Assembly (NCBI GenBank): GCA_913059105.1
Contig: CAJXRL010000122.1
Span: forward strand, 1 to 7,922
Direction: 5' to 3'
Source: an uncultured Flavobacteriales bacterium
GTDB lineage: Bacteria; Bacteroidota; Bacteroidia; Flavobacteriales_E; Vicingaceae
Length of the DNA: 7,922 nucleotides
Shown here one piece after another: positions 6,412 to 7,922 of the stretch. A model generated the notes under the pieces. The model was not told the origin of the DNA and did not search any database. It was given only the letters and a program-made list of their open reading frames with translations. Position numbers and translations under genes: made by a program. The number at the start of each line of letters is the position of its first letter. Position 1 is the first letter of the stretch.

Positions 6412-7677
6412 TTATTCAAATATTACTTTTTCAGAGAACAAGCCTTCATTTGTTCTCATGATTAAAAACATACTTTGTGGCATATATTTTTTACTTGAGT
6501 AAAATTTATGTTTTCCAATTAATAATTCCCCATTGTGGAATGTTTCTAGAATACTACCGTTCATATTAATTAATTGAATTGTAGCGTGCGTTTTATTGCC
6601 AAGTGCAACAATAAACCTTAAGCTAGAAGTCGGGTTAGGAACTATTTGAATCGAATGAATTTCTATCCTTTCCTCCACTTCTTTCATTAAACTTGTTGAA
6701 AGAGAATTAGCCGCATATTTATAGATCTTACCTCCAGATATAAAAGCAGAAGAATCATTCTTTTTGATAAAACGGTTGTAATAATTTCCGCCTACAATAG
6801 TCGAAGCAGTACTATTCCATGTTTGACCTCCATCATTTGTTTCAAAAAGCGTTGTAGCGCCCCCAGTCCAACCTTTTAATGAATCTATAAATCCAATCAT
6901 TTGAATATCATACCATGTTGTGTCAACTATACTCTGAGTCCAATTCAATCCTTTATTGGTCGATTTTAGAAAAGATGTATTTGGTGAGTTGGGAACTGAA
7001 GAAACCGATCCAAAATAATTATTCCCGTCTGGCGATTGGATTTTCCAAACATAGTCCAAGTTTCTCATGGTCTTAAATACAGATTGCCAAGTTAACCCAC
7101 CGTCCGTAGTTCTTAGAATCACTCCTCCATCCGAAAGTGGATTTGCCCTGCCCACCGCAAAGCCCGTATCTCTGCTAACAAAATGAATATCAACCAAAGC
7201 TTTGGCGTAAACACTCATGTCAATATATGTCCAGGTTAGTCCTCTATCTGTTGACTTGATAATAAACGCAGGTTCATTGTAAATTCCACAACCATAAATT
7301 GTACTATCATCTGGAATAGACAAACCGCAAATTCCCTTTGGTCTTGGATTTATTGTCGGCGAAATATCTGTCCAAGTTGAACCGCTGTCTGTAGTCATAA
7401 ATAGCGCTGAATCTAAAGAGCCGCAAAATCCGGTTGATTCATCAATGAATTTTATTGACCGTAAATAAGCGCCATTTACAAAATTTGTTGTCCAATTGTT
7501 CCCTCCGTCTATGGTTTTGCTAATTATTTTTCTATTTCCTCCTGCAACATATCCAATTGAATCATTTACAAAGTATATATCATCATTCCTACCTGTGGTT
7601 ATTCCCGCAGAAGTTGTCCATTGGGCGACAGAGATTAAAGGAAAAAGAATCGATAAAAAGAGAATTAGCTTTCTCAT
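6412..7677 (-). CDS. Secreted YCF48/BNR-type beta-propeller with T9SS type A sorting domain
   Basis: A 421-residue predicted secreted protein. Residues 1-19 are a signal peptide (MRKLILFLSILFPLISVAQ, cleaved near the final A-Q). From about residue 20 to 320 there are six repeats of the Asp-box kind, T-x-D-x-G-x-[TN]-W and variants: DGGNNW, DSGSTW, DRGLTW, DGGLTW, NKGLNW and DGGQTW. Each is followed by a strand containing a G-[YFW]-x-[ACV]-G type motif. This is the pattern of sialidase-like or YCF48-related propellers; sialidase activity is not implied, since the Arg triad is not recognisable. Residues 338-421 (IVPNPTSS, then ATIQLINMNGSIL, ending FSEKVIFE) form the T9SS type A C-terminal sorting domain, so export by the type IX system and surface anchoring or release are expected. 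The gene starts 20 bases after the uvrA stop on the same strand, and could be read through from uvrA or from the TACCTTTG box at 7699-7706. Confidence 0.92.
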   Translation of the reverse strand: MRKLILFLSILFPLISVAQWTTSAGITTGRNDDIYFVNDSIGYVAGGNRKIISKTIDGGNNWTTNFVNGAYLRSIKFIDESTGFCGSLDSALFMTTDSGSTWTDISPTINPRPKGICGLSIPDDSTIYGCGIYNEPAFIIKSTDRGLTWTYIDMSVYAKALVDIHFVSRDTGFAVGRANPLSDGGVILRTTDGGLTWQSVFKTMRNLDYVWKIQSPDGNNYFGSVSSVPNSPNTSFLKSTNKGLNWTQSIVDTTWYDIQMIGFIDSLKGWTGGATTLFETNDGGQTWNSTASTIVGGNYYNRFIKKNDSSAFISGGKIYKYAANSLSTSLMKEVEERIEIHSIQIVPNPTSSLRFIVALGNKTHATIQLINMNGSILETFHNGELLIGKHKFYSSKKYMPQSMFLIMRTNEGLFSEKVIFE

Positions 7678-7697
7678 GGTTTACTATTTTAATTATT

Positions 7698-7874
7698 TCA
7701 AAGGTACTTTGCAGTAACTGACTTTTTGCTTTTCTGCATTCCTGCAACAGTTCCTTGATACACCAGCTCTCCTCCTTGATCACCTCCTTCGGGTCCTAAA
7801 TCAATTACCCAGTCAGCATGTTTAATAACTTCTGGGTTATGCTCAATTATTAACAAGGAATGCCCCTTTTTTAT
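7698..7874 (-). CDS. uvrA: UvrA, excinuclease ABC subunit A, C-terminal 58 residues only
   Basis: This is the last 58 residues of UvrA, the ATP-binding damage-recognition subunit of nucleotide excision repair. Diagnostic parts are LLIIEHNPEVIKHADW, which holds the ABC H-loop histidine in IEHN, and IDLGPEGGDQGGELVYQGT, the conserved end of the second ATPase domain, followed by a short tail ending TAKYL. Full UvrA is about 940 residues, so roughly 94 percent of the gene lies beyond the contig edge. The reading frame continues into the adapter and finds an ATG at 7890-7892 that would add the false peptide MCIRDR; that start is not real, and the Arg codon at 7875-7877 is half adapter. The neighbouring T9SS cargo gene has no evident functional link to repair. 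Confidence 0.93.
   Translation of the reverse strand: MKKGHSLLIIEHNPEVIKHADWVIDLGPEGGDQGGELVYQGTVAGMQKSKKSVTAKYL
7699..7706 (-). promoter_or_regulatory. Candidate -7 promoter box for the type A T9SS cargo gene
   Basis: On the - strand this reads TACCTTTG, an exact fit to TAnnTTTG, and it sits 21 bases before the ATG at 7677. It overlaps the last sense codons and stop of uvrA (TAC CTT TGA), so part of the match is forced by coding. No clear TTTG is seen at a -33 position. It is a plausible but weak promoter for the downstream gene. Confidence 0.3.
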
Positions 7875-7875
7875 C

Positions 7876-7922
7876 CTGTCTCTTATACACATCTGACGCT
7901 GCCGACGATCTACTCTGTGTAG
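7876..7922 (-). other. Nextera i5 adapter on the other contig end (not biological)
   Basis: Bases 7876-7894 are the reverse complement of the Tn5 mosaic end, 7895-7908 of the read-1 adapter, 7909-7916 (TCTACTCT) of index AGAGTAGA, and 7917-7922 of the P5 tail. It is the same i5 adapter with the same index as at 1-48, in inverted orientation. Genomic sequence ends at about base 7875. Confidence 0.99.

Noticed and set aside
6412..7677. Sialidase or photosystem assembly function suggested by the Asp-box / YCF48-like repeats
   Set aside because: These repeats are a general propeller motif; no catalytic triad or plastid context is seen, and the T9SS domain points to a generic secreted surface protein.
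7496..7717. 73-residue + strand open frame, and an overlapping 64-residue - strand frame at 7589-7783
   Set aside because: Both are shadows of the signal-peptide and first-repeat region of the type A cargo gene and of the uvrA end; their sequence is low in content and has no recognisable motif.
1..7922. Terminal inverted repeats that could mark a transposon or integrated element of about 7.9 kb
   Set aside because: The repeats are Nextera adapter with a sample index, and no transposase is encoded inside.

Overview
The window is one stretch of bacterial DNA (about 49-7875), packed with genes and low in GC, with Illumina Nextera adapter left on both ends. The likely source is a Bacteroidota bacterium, probably of the Flavobacteriales type. 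The evidence is a pair of secreted proteins with type IX secretion (T9SS) C-terminal domains, one of type A and one of type B; signal peptides ending in A-Q; start codons with no Shine-Dalgarno sequence; TAnnTTTG promoter-like boxes; and AT-rich codon use. The species cannot be named from this.

Layout. 1-48 and 7876-7922 are synthetic adapter (P5 tail, i5 index, Tn5 mosaic end) in inverted orientation. On the + strand follow six tightly packed genes: the 3' part of an AIM24/TIGR00266 family gene (51-608); a secreted M23 peptidase with a C-terminal LysM domain (595-1620); a small single-pass membrane protein (1617-1946); an outer membrane beta-barrel protein (1975-2703); a YbdG-like mechanosensitive channel (2700-3956); and a large secreted protein made of a six-unit Kelch propeller, six Cys-paired Ig-like repeats and a T9SS type B (CHU_C) sorting domain (3953-6409). 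Three of the five junctions are 4-base ATGA overlaps, one is a 14-base overlap and one is a 28-base gap that holds a candidate promoter. On the - strand lie the 3' end of uvrA (7698-7874) and, 20 bases downstream of it, a secreted YCF48/BNR-type propeller with a T9SS type A sorting domain (6412-7677). The two T9SS cargo genes converge with 2 bases between their stop codons.

Taken together, the + strand block is mostly about the cell envelope: wall remodelling, an outer membrane barrel, an inner membrane tension channel and a surface-displayed adhesin-like protein. Shared transcription is inferred from spacing; a shared function is not shown. There is no gene-free stretch over 300 bases, and I found no RNA gene, CRISPR array, insertion sequence or phage gene. 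No part makes a convincing case for a new defence or mobile system. The most distinctive items are the very regular Ig-like array, the translationally coupled barrel-channel-T9SS cargo trio, and the adapter artefact, which creates a false start for uvrA.
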